Of a stretch of 64,000 bases of DNA, positions 47,401 through 55,527 are shown piece by piece. The stretch lies in contig NZ_VTFG01000001.1 of NCBI RefSeq assembly GCF_008692035.1, positions 2,294,001 through 2,358,000 of the forward strand, read 5' to 3'. The notes under the pieces were generated by a model that did not search any database, was not told the origin of the DNA, and was given only the letters and a program-made list of their open reading frames with translations. Source of the stretch: Pseudomonas marginalis (GTDB lineage: Bacteria > Pseudomonadota > Gammaproteobacteria > Pseudomonadales > Pseudomonadaceae). The first letter of the stretch is position 1. Each line of letters starts with the position of its first letter. A program made the translations under genes and the position numbers.

Positions 47401-47961
47401 CACCAGACCCGCGCCGAGAAAGGCCTGGGCCTGGGCCTGGCGATTGCCGACGGCCTGTGCCGGGTGCTGGGCCATCGCTTGAGCGTACGCTCCTGGCCGG
47501 GCAAGGGCAGCGTGTTCAGCGTGCGTGTGCCGCTGGCACGCAACCAGGCCAGCCCGCAGGCCAAGCCTGCCCAGGAGAACGGCCTGCCGTTAAGCGGCGC
47601 GCAAGTGCTCTGCGTGGATAACGAAGAGAGCATCCTGATCGGTATGCGCAGCCTGCTGACACGCTGGGGCTGTGAAGTGTGGACCGCCACCGACCAGGCG
47701 CAATGTGCGGCGCTGCTGGAGCAAGGCGTACGCCCGCAACTGGCGCTGGTGGATTACCACCTCGACCACGGCGAGACCGGCACCGAGCTCATGGGCTGGC
47801 TGCGGGCGCAAATGGCGGAGCCGATTCCCGGCGTGGTCATCAGTGCCGACGGCCGCCCGGAGATGGTGGCAGAGGTGCACGCGGCAGGGTTGGATTACCT
47901 CGCCAAACCGGTGAAACCCGCCGCGCTGCGGGCGTTGCTGAGTCGACACTTACCGCTATAA
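44491..47961 (+). CDS. Hybrid histidine kinase with SSS-type symporter domain
   Basis: This 1156-aa sensor joins transport and signalling. Residues 1 to about 520 form a 13-span sodium:solute-symporter-like domain. A PAS domain (about 640-740) and a coiled coil lead to HisKA with His806 (AVSHDLMQPLNAA). HATPase follows (LQNFLTNAFRYADG, DRGPGIP, GLGLGLAIADG), then a C-terminal receiver with Asp1088 (LALVDYHLDHGET). It resembles P. aeruginosa PA3271 and the CbrA/NahK type. No partner regulator is adjacent. The ATG at 44491 has GGAG 7 bases upstream; one 15 bases earlier has none. Confidence 0.9.
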   Translation: MTLSSGLIAAVALAYMAIMFAIAFYGDRRRAPLPPRMRAWVYSLSLAVYCTSWTFFGAVGQAAEQLWAFLPIYLGPVLLLVLAPWVLQKMILISKQENITSIADFIAARYGKSQSLAVVVALICLVGVLPYIALQLKGIVLGVNLLIGAGADTTGTRAQDTALIVSLVLALFTIVFGTRNLDATEHHRGMVLAIAFESLVKLFAFLAVGAFVTYGLYDGFGDLFSQAMLAPRLEEYWKETINWPSMVVQTGVAMMAIICLPRQFHVTVVENIDPQDLRLAKWVFPAYLILAALFVVPIALGGKMMLPGSVLPDSYVISLPMAEAHPALAVLAFIGGASAATGMVIVASIALSTMVSNDMLLPWLLRRSSAERPFEVFRHWMLSVRRVSIVIILLLAYVSYRLLGSTASLATIGQIAFAAVTQLAPAMLGALYWKQANRRGVFAGLAAGTFLWFYTLVLPVTAKSLGWSLAIFPGLTWMHSHPLGLSVTSLTLGTVFSLAGNFTLFVWVSMLSRTRVSEHWQAGRFIGQEISPRANARSMLSVQISDLLSLAARFVGEERAQQSFIRFAYRQGKGFNPNQNADNDWIAHTERLLAGVLGASSTRAVVKAAIEGREMQLEDVVRIADEASEVLQFNRALLQGAIENITQGISVVDQSLKLVAWNRRYLELFNYPDGLISVGRPIADIIRYNAERGLCGPGEAEVHVARRLHWMRQGRAHTSERLFPNGRVIELIGNPMPGGGFVMSFTDITAFREAEQALTEANEGLEQRVTERTHELSQLNVALTDAKGVAESASQSKTRFLAAVSHDLMQPLNAARLFSAALSHQNDGLSSEARQLVQHLDSSLRSAEDLISDLLDISRLENGKINPQRQPFVLNELFDTLGAEFKALAQEQGLRFRLRGSRLRVDSDIKLLRRILQNFLTNAFRYADGPVLLGVRRRKGELCLEVWDRGPGIPLDKQKVIFEEFKRLDSHQTRAEKGLGLGLAIADGLCRVLGHRLSVRSWPGKGSVFSVRVPLARNQASPQAKPAQENGLPLSGAQVLCVDNEESILIGMRSLLTRWGCEVWTATDQAQCAALLEQGVRPQLALVDYHLDHGETGTELMGWLRAQMAEPIPGVVISADGRPEMVAEVHAAGLDYLAKPVKPAALRALLSRHLPL

Positions 47962-48008
47962 ACCGGATGTACTCAGGGGCTTGCCCGCTTCCACCTTTCG
48001 GATTGTGT

Positions 48009-49502
48009 TTATTCGGGAAGGTGCGCCACGCCGTCGGCGTCGGTCATCGCCCGCTCCAGCAAATCCGCCGGCAGGCTTTTGCTGGCACGCGCACCGAGCA
48101 ACTTTAATTGCTCGGTGCGACTGACCAGGTTTCCGCGCCCATCTGTCAGCTTGTTCCGCGCCGCGCTGTAAGCCTTGTCCAATTGCTGTAGACGATTGCC
48201 CACTTCGTCCAGGTCCTGGATAAACAGCACGAACTTGTCGTACAGCCACCCGGCGCGTTCGGCGATTTCGCGGGCGTTCTGGCTTTGACGCTCTTGCTTC
48301 CAGAGACTGTCGATCACCCGCAGGGTGGCGAGCAGCGTCGTTGGGCTGACGATCACGATATGCCGGTCGAAGGCCTCTTGGAACAGATTCGGTTCGGCCT
48401 GCAAGGCCGCGGAAAAAGCGGCTTCGATCGGTACGAACAACAACACGAAATCCAGGCTGTGCAGGCCTTCCAGGCGTTTGTAATCCTTGCCGGCCAAGCC
48501 TTTGACGTGATTGCGCAGCGACAGTACGTGCTGCTTCAAGGCTGCCTGGCCGATCACCTCGTCATCGGCCGCGACATACTGCTGGTACGCGGTGAGGCTG
48601 ACCTTGGAATCCACCACCACCTGCTTGTCGCCGGGCAGCATGATCAGCACATCCGGTTGGAAGCGCTCACCGTCCGGGCCCTTCAAGCTGACCTGGGTCT
48701 GGTACTCGCGGCCCTTCTCCAGGCCGGCGTGTTCCAGCACGCGTTCGAGGATCAACTCACCCCAGTTGCCCTGGGTTTTCTGGCCCTTGAGGGCGCGGGT
48801 CAGGTTGGTGGCTTCGTCTGACAGACGCAGGTTCAGCTGCTGCAGGCGTTCAAGCTCCTTGGCCAGGGAAAAGCGCTCGCGAGCCTCGTTCTGATAGCTC
48901 TCTTCCACGCGTTTTTCGAAGGACTGGATGCGTTCCTTCAAGGGATCGAGCAACTGGCCAAGGCGCTCCTGGCTGGTCTCGGCAAAGCGCTGCTCACGCT
49001 CATCGAAGATCTTGCCGGCCAGCTCAGCGAATTGCGCACGCAACTCGTCCCGCGAGCCCTGCAGGTCGGCGAGGCGCTGCTGATGGCTTTCCTGCTGCTC
49101 GCGCAGTTCGGCGCGCAAGGCGGCCGACAATGCGTCGAGGCGGCGTAATTCGGTTTCCTTGGCGCTGCGGTCAAGGTTCCAGGCGTGGGCGGCGTCGCGG
49201 GCGTTGTCGCGGTCGATCTGCAACAGCTCGACCTCGCGGCGCACTGCAGCCAGGTCCGCTTGCTTGGCGGCGTTGGCCTGGCTCAGATCGCTGATTTCAT
49301 CACGACTGGCATCCAGTTGAGCGGCGAGGCCCTCCTGGGCCAGTTGCGCAGTGGCCAGGCGCTCTTCGAGCAGTTCCCAACCGGTGGTCCGCGCGGTCAA
49401 CCGCCGCTGAATCTGCCAGCACACCGCCAATAAAGGCACTGCGGCGCCAGCCAGGCCCAGGGCAACACTGGTCCAGTCAAAAACCATAGCCATTTCTGCC
49501 AT
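48009..49502 (-). CDS. rmuC: DNA recombination protein RmuC homologue
   Basis: This 497-aa protein has an N-terminal membrane anchor (about residues 8-25), a long coiled coil (about 35-200) and the RmuC nuclease-like domain (about 200-450). The domain includes TQGNWGELILERVLE and VDSKVSLTAYQQYV. RmuC limits inversions at short inverted repeats in E. coli. It is convergent with the hybrid kinase. GTG at 49505 is an alternative start. Confidence 0.93.
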   Translation of the reverse strand: MAEMAMVFDWTSVALGLAGAAVPLLAVCWQIQRRLTARTTGWELLEERLATAQLAQEGLAAQLDASRDEISDLSQANAAKQADLAAVRREVELLQIDRDNARDAAHAWNLDRSAKETELRRLDALSAALRAELREQQESHQQRLADLQGSRDELRAQFAELAGKIFDEREQRFAETSQERLGQLLDPLKERIQSFEKRVEESYQNEARERFSLAKELERLQQLNLRLSDEATNLTRALKGQKTQGNWGELILERVLEHAGLEKGREYQTQVSLKGPDGERFQPDVLIMLPGDKQVVVDSKVSLTAYQQYVAADDEVIGQAALKQHVLSLRNHVKGLAGKDYKRLEGLHSLDFVLLFVPIEAAFSAALQAEPNLFQEAFDRHIVIVSPTTLLATLRVIDSLWKQERQSQNAREIAERAGWLYDKFVLFIQDLDEVGNRLQQLDKAYSAARNKLTDGRGNLVSRTEQLKLLGARASKSLPADLLERAMTDADGVAHLPE

Positions 49503-49548
49503 CACCGAAAAGGAGCAAGGTTAACCAAGCGTAGAGCGTGAGGACAGC

Positions 49549-49872
49549 TCAGTCTTCGACCTGACCCAGTTCCCGTTGGGCACGGCGGTCACCGGCACGG
49601 GCGGCCAGGCGCAGCAGATCGTGGCCGATGCGGCGGTCGCGGGCGTTGCCGCACTCGCGGCACATCAATTGGCCCAGACGGCTTTGCGCAGCCACTACGC
49701 CCTCACGGGCCGGCTGCTTGAGCAAGCGCCCGGCGAAGTGTTTGACGTTGGTGCTATGCCCCAGGCGTGGGCTGTCGAGCAACCACAGGGCGACTTTCAA
49801 GGAAAAACGCTTGGGTGCGGTAACAGTCTGGGGGGTGTCGGTAACAGAAGGTGATACTGAGCGAAACTTCAT
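49549..49872 (-). CDS. Sel1-repeat-like small protein, unknown function
   Basis: This 107-aa basic protein begins MKFRSVSPSVTDTPQTVTA and has a C-terminal helical pair. That pair (AQSRLGQLMCRECGNARDRRIG, then LLRLAARAGDRRAQRELGQV, residues 60-105) has Sel1/TPR-like spacing. Sel1 repeats mediate protein contacts. The open frame extends to 50031, but the upstream residues look non-coding. It lies 46 bp upstream of rmuC on the same strand. Function is unknown. Confidence 0.65.
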   Translation of the reverse strand: MKFRSVSPSVTDTPQTVTAPKRFSLKVALWLLDSPRLGHSTNVKHFAGRLLKQPAREGVVAAQSRLGQLMCRECGNARDRRIGHDLLRLAARAGDRRAQRELGQVED

Positions 49873-50329
49873 AAAGCACTGTGGGACAGAACGGAAGGCG
49901 CGCCACTCTACTCTTTTTTTCGCACAGGTAAAGCTGAAAAAACCCGGCACGCCCGTTCTAGAGCAAGCGCTCGGGACAATCCACAGAAGCTGTGGATAAC
50001 TCAGTGGACAACCAGCCTTTAACTCGCGCAAAGGCCCATGGAACGGGGCCCGCAGTCAAACTGACGATTTTTTCACCAATAAAAAAAAGCCAGATTTTTC
50101 ATTGACTTAAATTTCCATTGCAGGCAAATGGCAGCCCTGTCCAGCGATTGACAGCCTGGTTACACACGCCGCAACTAATGTGCACAAGTACCGACCCGAT
50201 GGTTATATCCCCGGCTTTTTTTGAAGCGATAGCCCTCAAAAATGTTACCGCCGAGGCAAAACAGGGACTTTTCAAATCTTTGCCAGCTCGCCACACTGCC
50301 CGACGGACAACACAACGCTGAGTGGGCCG
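49873..50329. other. Intergenic region with a DnaA-box-like cluster
   Basis: I see no gene in these 457 bp. They are AT-rich relative to the neighbours and contain A-tracts near 50082-50098. One perfect DnaA box (TGTGGATAA, 49991-49999) is flanked by two 7-of-9 matches. The stretch separates two divergently oriented small genes, so promoters must lie here. Confidence 0.6.
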
Positions 50330-50635
50330 ATGAAAGGAATGCTGTTATTCGCCGTGTTGTTACTCGCCATCTGCGCCATTTCATTAGGGATCAATGTCGC
50401 GCTGCCATCCCCGGATGGGGCGTTGTTTGCCATCGCCATCCTGCTATCGGCCGCGTTCACCGCCGTGAGCTTGTGCATCGAGCTGGGTGAAGGGCGTATC
50501 GACGACATGGGCGATGTGATGAAGATGGTCGAGACCGGCCAATCCTTGCGCCTGACCCTGGCCGCCTATGGGTTGGGTTGTTCCCTGGCCGCCGCCGTCA
50601 CGGTGCTGGTGTATCGCGGCCTGCTGGGCGGCTGA
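50330..50635 (+). CDS. Small inner-membrane protein, unknown function
   Basis: This 101-aa protein has three hydrophobic segments (about residues 3-22, 30-50 and 74-96). An acidic cytoplasmic or periplasmic loop (ELGEGRIDDMGDVMKMVETG) lies between the second and third. No known motif is recognised. It stands alone, with about 450 bp of non-coding DNA on each side. The ribosome site is weak. Confidence 0.65.
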   Translation: MKGMLLFAVLLLAICAISLGINVALPSPDGALFAIAILLSAAFTAVSLCIELGEGRIDDMGDVMKMVETGQSLRLTLAAYGLGCSLAAAVTVLVYRGLLGG

Positions 50636-51079
50636 TTGAAGTTTTTTGATTAACGCGCTTCCATTGCCTGTTTCAATCCGTTACTATCCGCAGCGTTAGT
50701 ACCAAGCTGAAAGTCAATTCTGGTCGAACAACTCCCCTGAACAACACGGGATCGACCACCTCGATGGTTTCCAGGTATCACTTGCGACGACACTGCCTTT
50801 GAACAAGCAAAGGGTGCCGCGAAGTTTTCATACTCTGACCGAACCAACCTGCAAATTGATCAGGATCTTCACCCCGGGCCCAGAACCTTTGCCCTTGTTG
50901 TGTTGCCTGCCCTCCTAAGTACCTACCTGCCAGCCCAAGCGCGCCTAACTTAATCAGCGCTTCAAACTGGCTGCTTTGTTCCAGTCGGGTTCTTCGTTTG
51001 ATCAATGGTGATCAACGTTACTGGAACGTTTTAACGTTGCACGGTTCTTATCCGTGTCATTTGTAGGAACACCAATAAT
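50636..51079. other. Intergenic region, lower GC, with repeated AACGTT motifs
   Basis: These 444 bp have no ORF I can support. Two short minus-strand frames (50650-50847 and 50778-51005) overlap each other and look random. At the right end are an inverted repeat TTGATCA-ATGG-TGATCAA (50998-51015) and three AACGTT copies (51014, 51025, 51033), just ahead of the gene at 51080. Confidence 0.5.
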
Positions 51080-51301
51080 ATGTCCGCTATCCACACTCAG
51101 GATGCCATTCGCACCCTCACCAACGCTTTTGCCCCAATGAACTGCCTGATCATGGCCGCTCGCAAAGGCTGCTTCAGCTTCACCCTGGTCAACGAACATG
51201 GCATCGCCCGTCACAGCGAACGCCTGTACCCCGATCAATACTCCAGCGCTGAACCGCTGCAGGCCGTGATCGAGCGTACCCGTCAGGCACTGGTTGCCTG
51301 A
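51080..51301 (+). CDS. Small conserved-looking protein, unknown function
   Basis: This 73-aa soluble protein (MSAIHTQDAIRTLTNAF...) ends EPLQAVIERTRQALVA. It has a predicted helix-strand-helix pattern with no catalytic motif. It has its own terminator directly after the stop, and an upstream region with clustered short repeats, so it is probably a monocistronic regulated gene. I do not recognise the family. Confidence 0.7.
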   Translation: MSAIHTQDAIRTLTNAFAPMNCLIMAARKGCFSFTLVNEHGIARHSERLYPDQYSSAEPLQAVIERTRQALVA

Positions 51302-51323
51302 TCGACCCGAGTCGCTGAAACAC

Positions 51324-51354
51324 AAAAAACCCTGTTTAAAACACAGGGTTTTTT
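51324..51354 (+). terminator. Rho-independent terminator
   Basis: The 12-bp stem AAAAAACCCTGT (51324-51335) pairs with ACAGGGTTTTTT (51343-51354) and has a 7-base loop. It begins 22 bp after the stop of the 73-aa gene. Confidence 0.9.
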
Positions 51355-51480
51355 ATTGCCCGTCATTCTTGCCTCGAGTATTTGCACTAAGTTCAAATCG
51401 ATATAAACGTTATAACTGGTTGAAGAAGATGTTTTAAAAACAGTCCTTTACCTCATGAATATGACACTACACTTCAACTC

Positions 51481-51555
51481 AAGCGGCATGATCCGCTTCC
51501 GACGAGCCTGAGAGCCGATCCACTGCTGCCAAGCCCCCTTTCTCAGGGCTCGTCG
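51481..51555 (+). promoter_or_regulatory. Structured leader: two consecutive hairpins before the 160-aa gene
   Basis: The first hairpin is AAGCGG-CATGAT-CCGCTT (51481-51498). The second pairs CGACGAGCCTGAGA (51500-51513) with TCTCAGGGCTCGTCG (51541-51555), a 13-14-bp stem with one bulge and a 27-base loop. It ends 25 bases before the ATG at 51581. It could be an attenuator, an RNA-processing site or an operator. Confidence 0.6.
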
Positions 51556-51580
51556 ACCCTTTTCACGGATTGAGGCATGT

Positions 51581-52063
51581 ATGGGTATCGCAGCCAGTGA
51601 ATTGTGTCGTTATGTGATCCGGCCGACGCTGACGTACCTCGGCCAGCAGAGCCCCACGGCTGAGTCACTGCTGCTGGGTATCGCCGCCAGCCAGTCGGAA
51701 TTGGGTTCTGCCCTGCATGATCGACGCGGCCACGGCCTGTACAGCATCACCGAACCTCGCCATCGCGCCTTGTGGGATAACTACCTGGCGCTCGACCCCG
51801 AGCGTGCCAGCCTGGTACGCGGGCTCGCCAGCCAACACGCCTTTCTCAGTGCGCCCCAACTGGAGCTCACCGTAAACCTGCGTTATGCCACGGCCATCGC
51901 CTGGCTCCTGGTCGAACAACACAGCCCCGCCCTGCCACCAGCCGGTGATGTTTTAGCCATGGCGCGTATCTGGAAAGAAATATTTCATCCTCAAGGAAGG
52001 CTGCGGGATTTCGCCCAGGCCTGGCAAACCTGTGTTTCGCCCTTGAATCACGCGACCTGCTGA
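51581..52063 (+). CDS. Protein resembling phage-associated family, unknown function
   Basis: This 160-aa protein begins MGIAASELCRYVIRPTLTYLG and contains AESLLLGIAASQSELG and LYSITEPRHRALWDNYL. From memory, this pattern (VIRPTL, AE-LLLGTAA-ES-LG, G-YQMEP-TH-DIWDNYL) recurs in uncharacterised phage proteins, suggesting domestication. GAGG lies 6 bases before the ATG. No phage genes adjoin it. The function is unknown and the resemblance needs a profile search. Confidence 0.65.
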   Translation: MGIAASELCRYVIRPTLTYLGQQSPTAESLLLGIAASQSELGSALHDRRGHGLYSITEPRHRALWDNYLALDPERASLVRGLASQHAFLSAPQLELTVNLRYATAIAWLLVEQHSPALPPAGDVLAMARIWKEIFHPQGRLRDFAQAWQTCVSPLNHATC

Positions 52064-52079
52064 CCGGGCAATTTGCAAG

Positions 52080-52103
52080 ATTCGGCAAAAAAGCCGAATT
52101 TTG
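52080..52103 (+). terminator. Possible terminator of the 160-aa gene
   Basis: ATTCGGC (52080-52086) pairs with GCCGAAT (52093-52099) around a loop of six A, followed by TTT. It lies 16 bp after the stop. Confidence 0.55.
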
Positions 52104-52209
52104 GTCGGATTGTCCTACAAAACCGCTCTATCTCCTGCATTACAGCCTATAGCGCGATGTTAATTTTATTGATACTTTCCGCTGCGGTGATCACCACGGA
52201 GTTCTAATA

Positions 52210-53493
52210 ATGAAAAAAGTAATGCTCAAGACCACACTTAGCCTCGCCGTTGCCATGGCATCCTCCCAACTGTTCGCAAGCGGTTTCGCACTGAACGAAC
52301 AGAGTGTCAGCGGGATGGGTACGGGTTTCGCAGGCCGCTCTTCTTCTGCCGATGATGCAAGCACTGTCTACGGTAACCCTGCCGGTATGTCGCGCCTGAA
52401 TGGCCAGCAAATCACCGGCGGTGTTGCGGCTATCGATGCCTCTACCGACATCAGCAATACCGGTGGCAACTCTCGCGGCTCCAACAAAGGTGACATGGTT
52501 CCGTTCACCGCGGTGCCATTCGGTTTCTACACCAATAAACTCAACGATCAGTGGGCCGTCGGCTTCGGTGTATACGCACCGTTCGGCCTGGTGACCGACT
52601 ATGAAAACGGCTTCCAGGGCCGTGGTTTCGGCAGCAAGAGCGAAGTGAAGGTCATGACCTTCCAGCCCACTGTCAGCTACGCGTTCAACGACCGTGTATC
52701 CATCGGTTTCGGCCCGACCATCAACCGGATTTCCGGTGTGCTCGAGTCGGACAGGACCCTCAGCCCGCTTGCTTCCGATACCAACGTCAAAATCAAGGGT
52801 GACGATACCGCCCTGGGTTTCAACGTCGGCGTATTGGTCCAGGCCACCGACACCACTCGCGTGGGCCTGACCTACCACTCGAAGGTCAAATACAAGCTGG
52901 AAGGCCACACCACCGTCAGCGGCCCAGCGGCCACTCAGCCGTTCCTGCGTAACAACCGTTACGACGCCTCGCTGAAAATCGACACCCCAGAGTCCTACGA
53001 CCTGTCGGTCACCCAAGACCTGACCGACGCTTGGAAACTCTATGGCGGTGCAACCTGGACGCGTTGGAGTCGCCTGAAAGAGATCACCGTCAACAACGAA
53101 GGCGTAACGGCTGCCGGCGGCGTACTGGCGCCAAGCCAACTCGGTTCCATCACCGAAGAACAAAACTGGCATGACACCTGGGCCTACGCCGTGGGTACCT
53201 CGTATCAGTTGACCAAGCAAGTCGTGCTGCGTACCGGCCTGACCTTCGACCAATCCCCGGCCAACAACACCGATCGTTCGCCGCGCATCCCGACGGGCGA
53301 CCGTACGATCTTCAGCGTGGGCCTGGGCTACAAAGTCATGGATAACATGACCGTCGACCTGGCGTATTCGTACCTGAAAGAAGAAGACGTCAAGATCAAC
53401 CAGACGGCTAACGCCCCGTCGACAGCCAGTTACCGCGCCAAATACGAAAACAGTGCCAACGGTTTCGGCCTGGGCATGACCTACACCTTCTGA
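52210..53493 (+). CDS. FadL-family outer-membrane transport protein
   Basis: This 427-aa porin has a signal peptide of about 24 residues cut after LFASG. The FadL hallmark GFALNEQSVSGMGTGFAG and the NPAGMSRL plug motif follow (residues 25-65). The rest is a long beta-barrel ending YTF. FadL proteins take up long-chain fatty acids or other hydrophobic compounds; the substrate here is uncertain. Its neighbours gpx and MFS match the P. aeruginosa PA1286-PA1288 arrangement. Confidence 0.92.
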   Translation: MKKVMLKTTLSLAVAMASSQLFASGFALNEQSVSGMGTGFAGRSSSADDASTVYGNPAGMSRLNGQQITGGVAAIDASTDISNTGGNSRGSNKGDMVPFTAVPFGFYTNKLNDQWAVGFGVYAPFGLVTDYENGFQGRGFGSKSEVKVMTFQPTVSYAFNDRVSIGFGPTINRISGVLESDRTLSPLASDTNVKIKGDDTALGFNVGVLVQATDTTRVGLTYHSKVKYKLEGHTTVSGPAATQPFLRNNRYDASLKIDTPESYDLSVTQDLTDAWKLYGGATWTRWSRLKEITVNNEGVTAAGGVLAPSQLGSITEEQNWHDTWAYAVGTSYQLTKQVVLRTGLTFDQSPANNTDRSPRIPTGDRTIFSVGLGYKVMDNMTVDLAYSYLKEEDVKINQTANAPSTASYRAKYENSANGFGLGMTYTF

Positions 53494-53506
53494 TCCGGAT
53501 GGGTGT

Positions 53507-53545
53507 AAAAAAGCCCCGCTCTCCCGCAAGGGAGGCGGGGCTTTT
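53507..53545. terminator. Bidirectional terminator between fadL-like gene and gpx
   Basis: The GC-rich stem AAAAGCCCCGC...CTCCC (53509-53525) pairs with GGGAGGCGGGGCTTTT (53530-53545), with one bulged T. A and T tracts flank it. It lies between convergent stops. Confidence 0.9.
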
Positions 53546-53558
53546 CAGTGCCCGATAA

Positions 53559-54110
53559 TCAGGGTTTGGACGCTATGGCCTGCTCCACCGCCTTGATCAG
53601 GTCGGGACTGTCCGGCTTGGTCAGGCTGGAGAAATCGGCAATCACCTTGCCCTGGCGGTCGACCACGTACTTGTAGAAATTCCACTTCGGCGCATTGCTC
53701 TGCTGCGCCAATACCTTGAACAGGTGCACCGCGTCCGGACCCTTGACCTTCTGCGGCTCGGTCATGGTGAAGGTCACGCCGTAGTTCACGTAGCAGACCT
53801 TGGCGGTTTCTTCGCCGGTCTTGGCTTCCTGCTTGAAGTCATCGGATGGCACGCCGATCACCTCCAACCCTTCATCCTTGTAGCGCTGATACAACGCTTC
53901 GAGGCCTTTGAATTGCGGCGCGAACCCGCAAAAGCTCGCCGTGTTGACGATCACCAGGGGCTTGCCGGCAAAACGTTGGCACAGGTCGATGGATTCCTTG
54001 GCGCGCAACTTGGGCAGTTGCCCCTCCAGCAACGGCGGGCAATCGGCAGCCAACGCCACACCGCCAAAAGCAGCCATCAGCACAGGTACAGCCAGCCAGC
54101 GCATCTGCAT
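53559..54110 (-). CDS. Periplasmic glutathione peroxidase-like protein
   Basis: This 183-aa thioredoxin-fold peroxidase has a signal peptide ([20 protein letters not shown]), so it is exported. The catalytic cysteine is Cys61 in [15 protein letters not shown]. The usual WNFxKY motif is present near residue 145, and the conserved Gln is probably changed in this subfamily. It reduces hydroperoxides in relatives. AGGA lies 9 bases before the start. A longer frame to 54311 runs into the MFS gene. The order matches PA1287. Confidence 0.88.
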   Translation of the reverse strand: MQMRWLAVPVLMAAFGGVALAADCPPLLEGQLPKLRAKESIDLCQRFAGKPLVIVNTASFCGFAPQFKGLEALYQRYKDEGLEVIGVPSDDFKQEAKTGEETAKVCYVNYGVTFTMTEPQKVKGPDAVHLFKVLAQQSNAPKWNFYKYVVDRQGKVIADFSSLTKPDSPDLIKAVEQAIASKP

Positions 54111-54145
54111 GTCGAAAAGTCCTTTAAAAAGTTCAGACACCGAAC

Positions 54146-54268
54146 TTAACAGATCGACATACCCAGTTGCATCAACGCCAGGCCACCGCGCTGCCAGCCC
54201 CACCAGGCCAGGGCCAGCAACAGCGCGGTCGCGGCTGCCCCGCCGAACCAATACCAGGTCGAACTCAT
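54146..54268 (-). CDS. 40-aa hydrophobic small protein coupled to the MFS gene
   Basis: Its ATG overlaps the MFS stop codon (ATGA at 54265-54268), so it is probably translated by coupling. It begins [20 protein letters not shown] and continues into a Trp/Gly-rich part with one membrane span, ending MQLGMSIC. Such short membrane peptides often assist or tune a transporter. It is too short for most gene callers. Evidence is the start-stop overlap, the single clean transmembrane pattern and its place between two conserved genes. Confidence 0.6.
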   Translation of the reverse strand: MSSTWYWFGGAAATALLLALAWWGWQRGGLALMQLGMSIC

Positions 54269-55473
54269 GCCGCCTCCATCTGCGCCTGCAATCGCGCCAC
54301 CGGCCGCTCACGCACCGGCCAATTCAGGGCTGCGGCGAGCACGCTCAACAGGATCGCCACTTGCCAGATCAGATCGTAGTTACCGGTTCGATCATAGACC
54401 ACTCCGCCCAACCAGCCGCCAAGGAACGAGCCAAGCTGGTGGAAAAGGAACACGATCCCACCGAGCATGGACAGGTTTCGCACTCCGAACAACGTGGCGA
54501 CCGTGCCGTTGGTCAGCGGCACCGTGGACAGCCACAAAAAGCCCATGGTCATGCCGAACAGGTAGGCCGTGACTTCGGTCACCGGTGCCCACAGGAACAG
54601 GATGATCACCACCGCGCGCAGCAGGTACAACCCGGTCAACAGGCGCGGCTTGGACATGCGCCCGCCAAGCCAGCCGGCGGTATAGGTGCCGAAGATATTG
54701 AACAACCCGATCAACGCCAACACCGTGGTACCGACCGTGGCCGGCAAGTGCTGGTCCACCAGGTAGGCCGGCAGGTGCACACCAATAAACACCACCTGGA
54801 AACCGCAGACGAAAAAGCCGAAGGCCAGCAGCCAGAACCCGGAGTGGGAGCAGGCTTCCTTCAAGGCTTCACCCAGGGTCTGCTGGCCGGCCATGACCGA
54901 CAGCGGGCGGTCCTTGAGCATGCTCACCAGCGGCAGGATCAGCGCCACCATCAAGCCCAGCGCCAGCAAGGCGGCCGACCAGCCCAGCCAACTGATCAAG
55001 CCCAACGTGCCCGGCACCATGGCGAACTGGCCAAACGAACCGGCGGCGCTGGCAATGCCCATGGCCATGCTGCGCTTTTCCGGCGCCACGGCGCGGCCGA
55101 CCACACCCAGAATCACCGAAAACGATGTACCCGACAGGCCAATCCCGATCAGCAGGCCGGCACTCAAGGACAATGACCACGCCGAATCCGACAGGCCCAT
55201 CAACACCAGGCCTGCGGCGTACAACACCCCGCCGACAAACACCGCCCTGGTGGCGCCGAACCGGTCGGCCAGGGCACCGGTAAACGGCTGCGCCAGGCCC
55301 CAGATCAGGTTCTGCAAGGCGATGGCAAAGGCAAAGGTCTCACGGCCCCAGCCGAATTCGCTGCTCATCGGCGCCAGGAACAGGCCGAACCCGTGCCGCA
55401 CGCCCAAGGACAACGCCAGGATCAGCGCACTCCCCACAAGGATCCAACCACTGGTGCGCCACATCGACGTCAT
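54265..55473 (-). CDS. MFS transporter (OFA-like family)
   Basis: This 402-aa protein has twelve membrane spans and the major-facilitator signature between spans 2 and 3 ([13 protein letters not shown]). The N-terminus [20 protein letters not shown] recalls oxalate/formate and monocarboxylate exchangers; the substrate is unknown. It is downstream of a MarR regulator, with a perfect 16-bp palindrome in the 54-bp gap, and GGAG lies 8 bases before the ATG. The arrangement suggests MarR-controlled expression. P. aeruginosa PA1286 holds the same place. Confidence 0.88.
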   Translation of the reverse strand: MTSMWRTSGWILVGSALILALSLGVRHGFGLFLAPMSSEFGWGRETFAFAIALQNLIWGLAQPFTGALADRFGATRAVFVGGVLYAAGLVLMGLSDSAWSLSLSAGLLIGIGLSGTSFSVILGVVGRAVAPEKRSMAMGIASAAGSFGQFAMVPGTLGLISWLGWSAALLALGLMVALILPLVSMLKDRPLSVMAGQQTLGEALKEACSHSGFWLLAFGFFVCGFQVVFIGVHLPAYLVDQHLPATVGTTVLALIGLFNIFGTYTAGWLGGRMSKPRLLTGLYLLRAVVIILFLWAPVTEVTAYLFGMTMGFLWLSTVPLTNGTVATLFGVRNLSMLGGIVFLFHQLGSFLGGWLGGVVYDRTGNYDLIWQVAILLSVLAAALNWPVRERPVARLQAQMEAA

Positions 55474-55489
55474 TTCTTATTCTCCGTTC

Positions 55490-55505
55490 GCGGGTATATA
55501 CCCGC
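55490..55505. promoter_or_regulatory. Probable MarR operator in front of the MFS gene
   Basis: GCGGGTATATACCCGC is a perfect 16-bp palindrome, 17 bp upstream of the MFS start and 22 bp after the MarR stop. A 14-of-16 match stands at the MarR promoter (55936-55951). Confidence 0.75.
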
Positions 55506-55527
55506 TTGTATTCGAACAAACCCGCGT

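Noticed and set aside
50650..51005. Two overlapping minus-strand ORFs of 65 and 75 aa
   Set aside because: They overlap each other in different frames, have no ribosome site and no recognisable pattern; the stretch has lower GC than the coding neighbours.
51581..52063. A prophage remnant around the phage-like protein
   Set aside because: No integrase, portal, capsid or attachment-like repeats are nearby; a single domesticated gene is the most that can be said.
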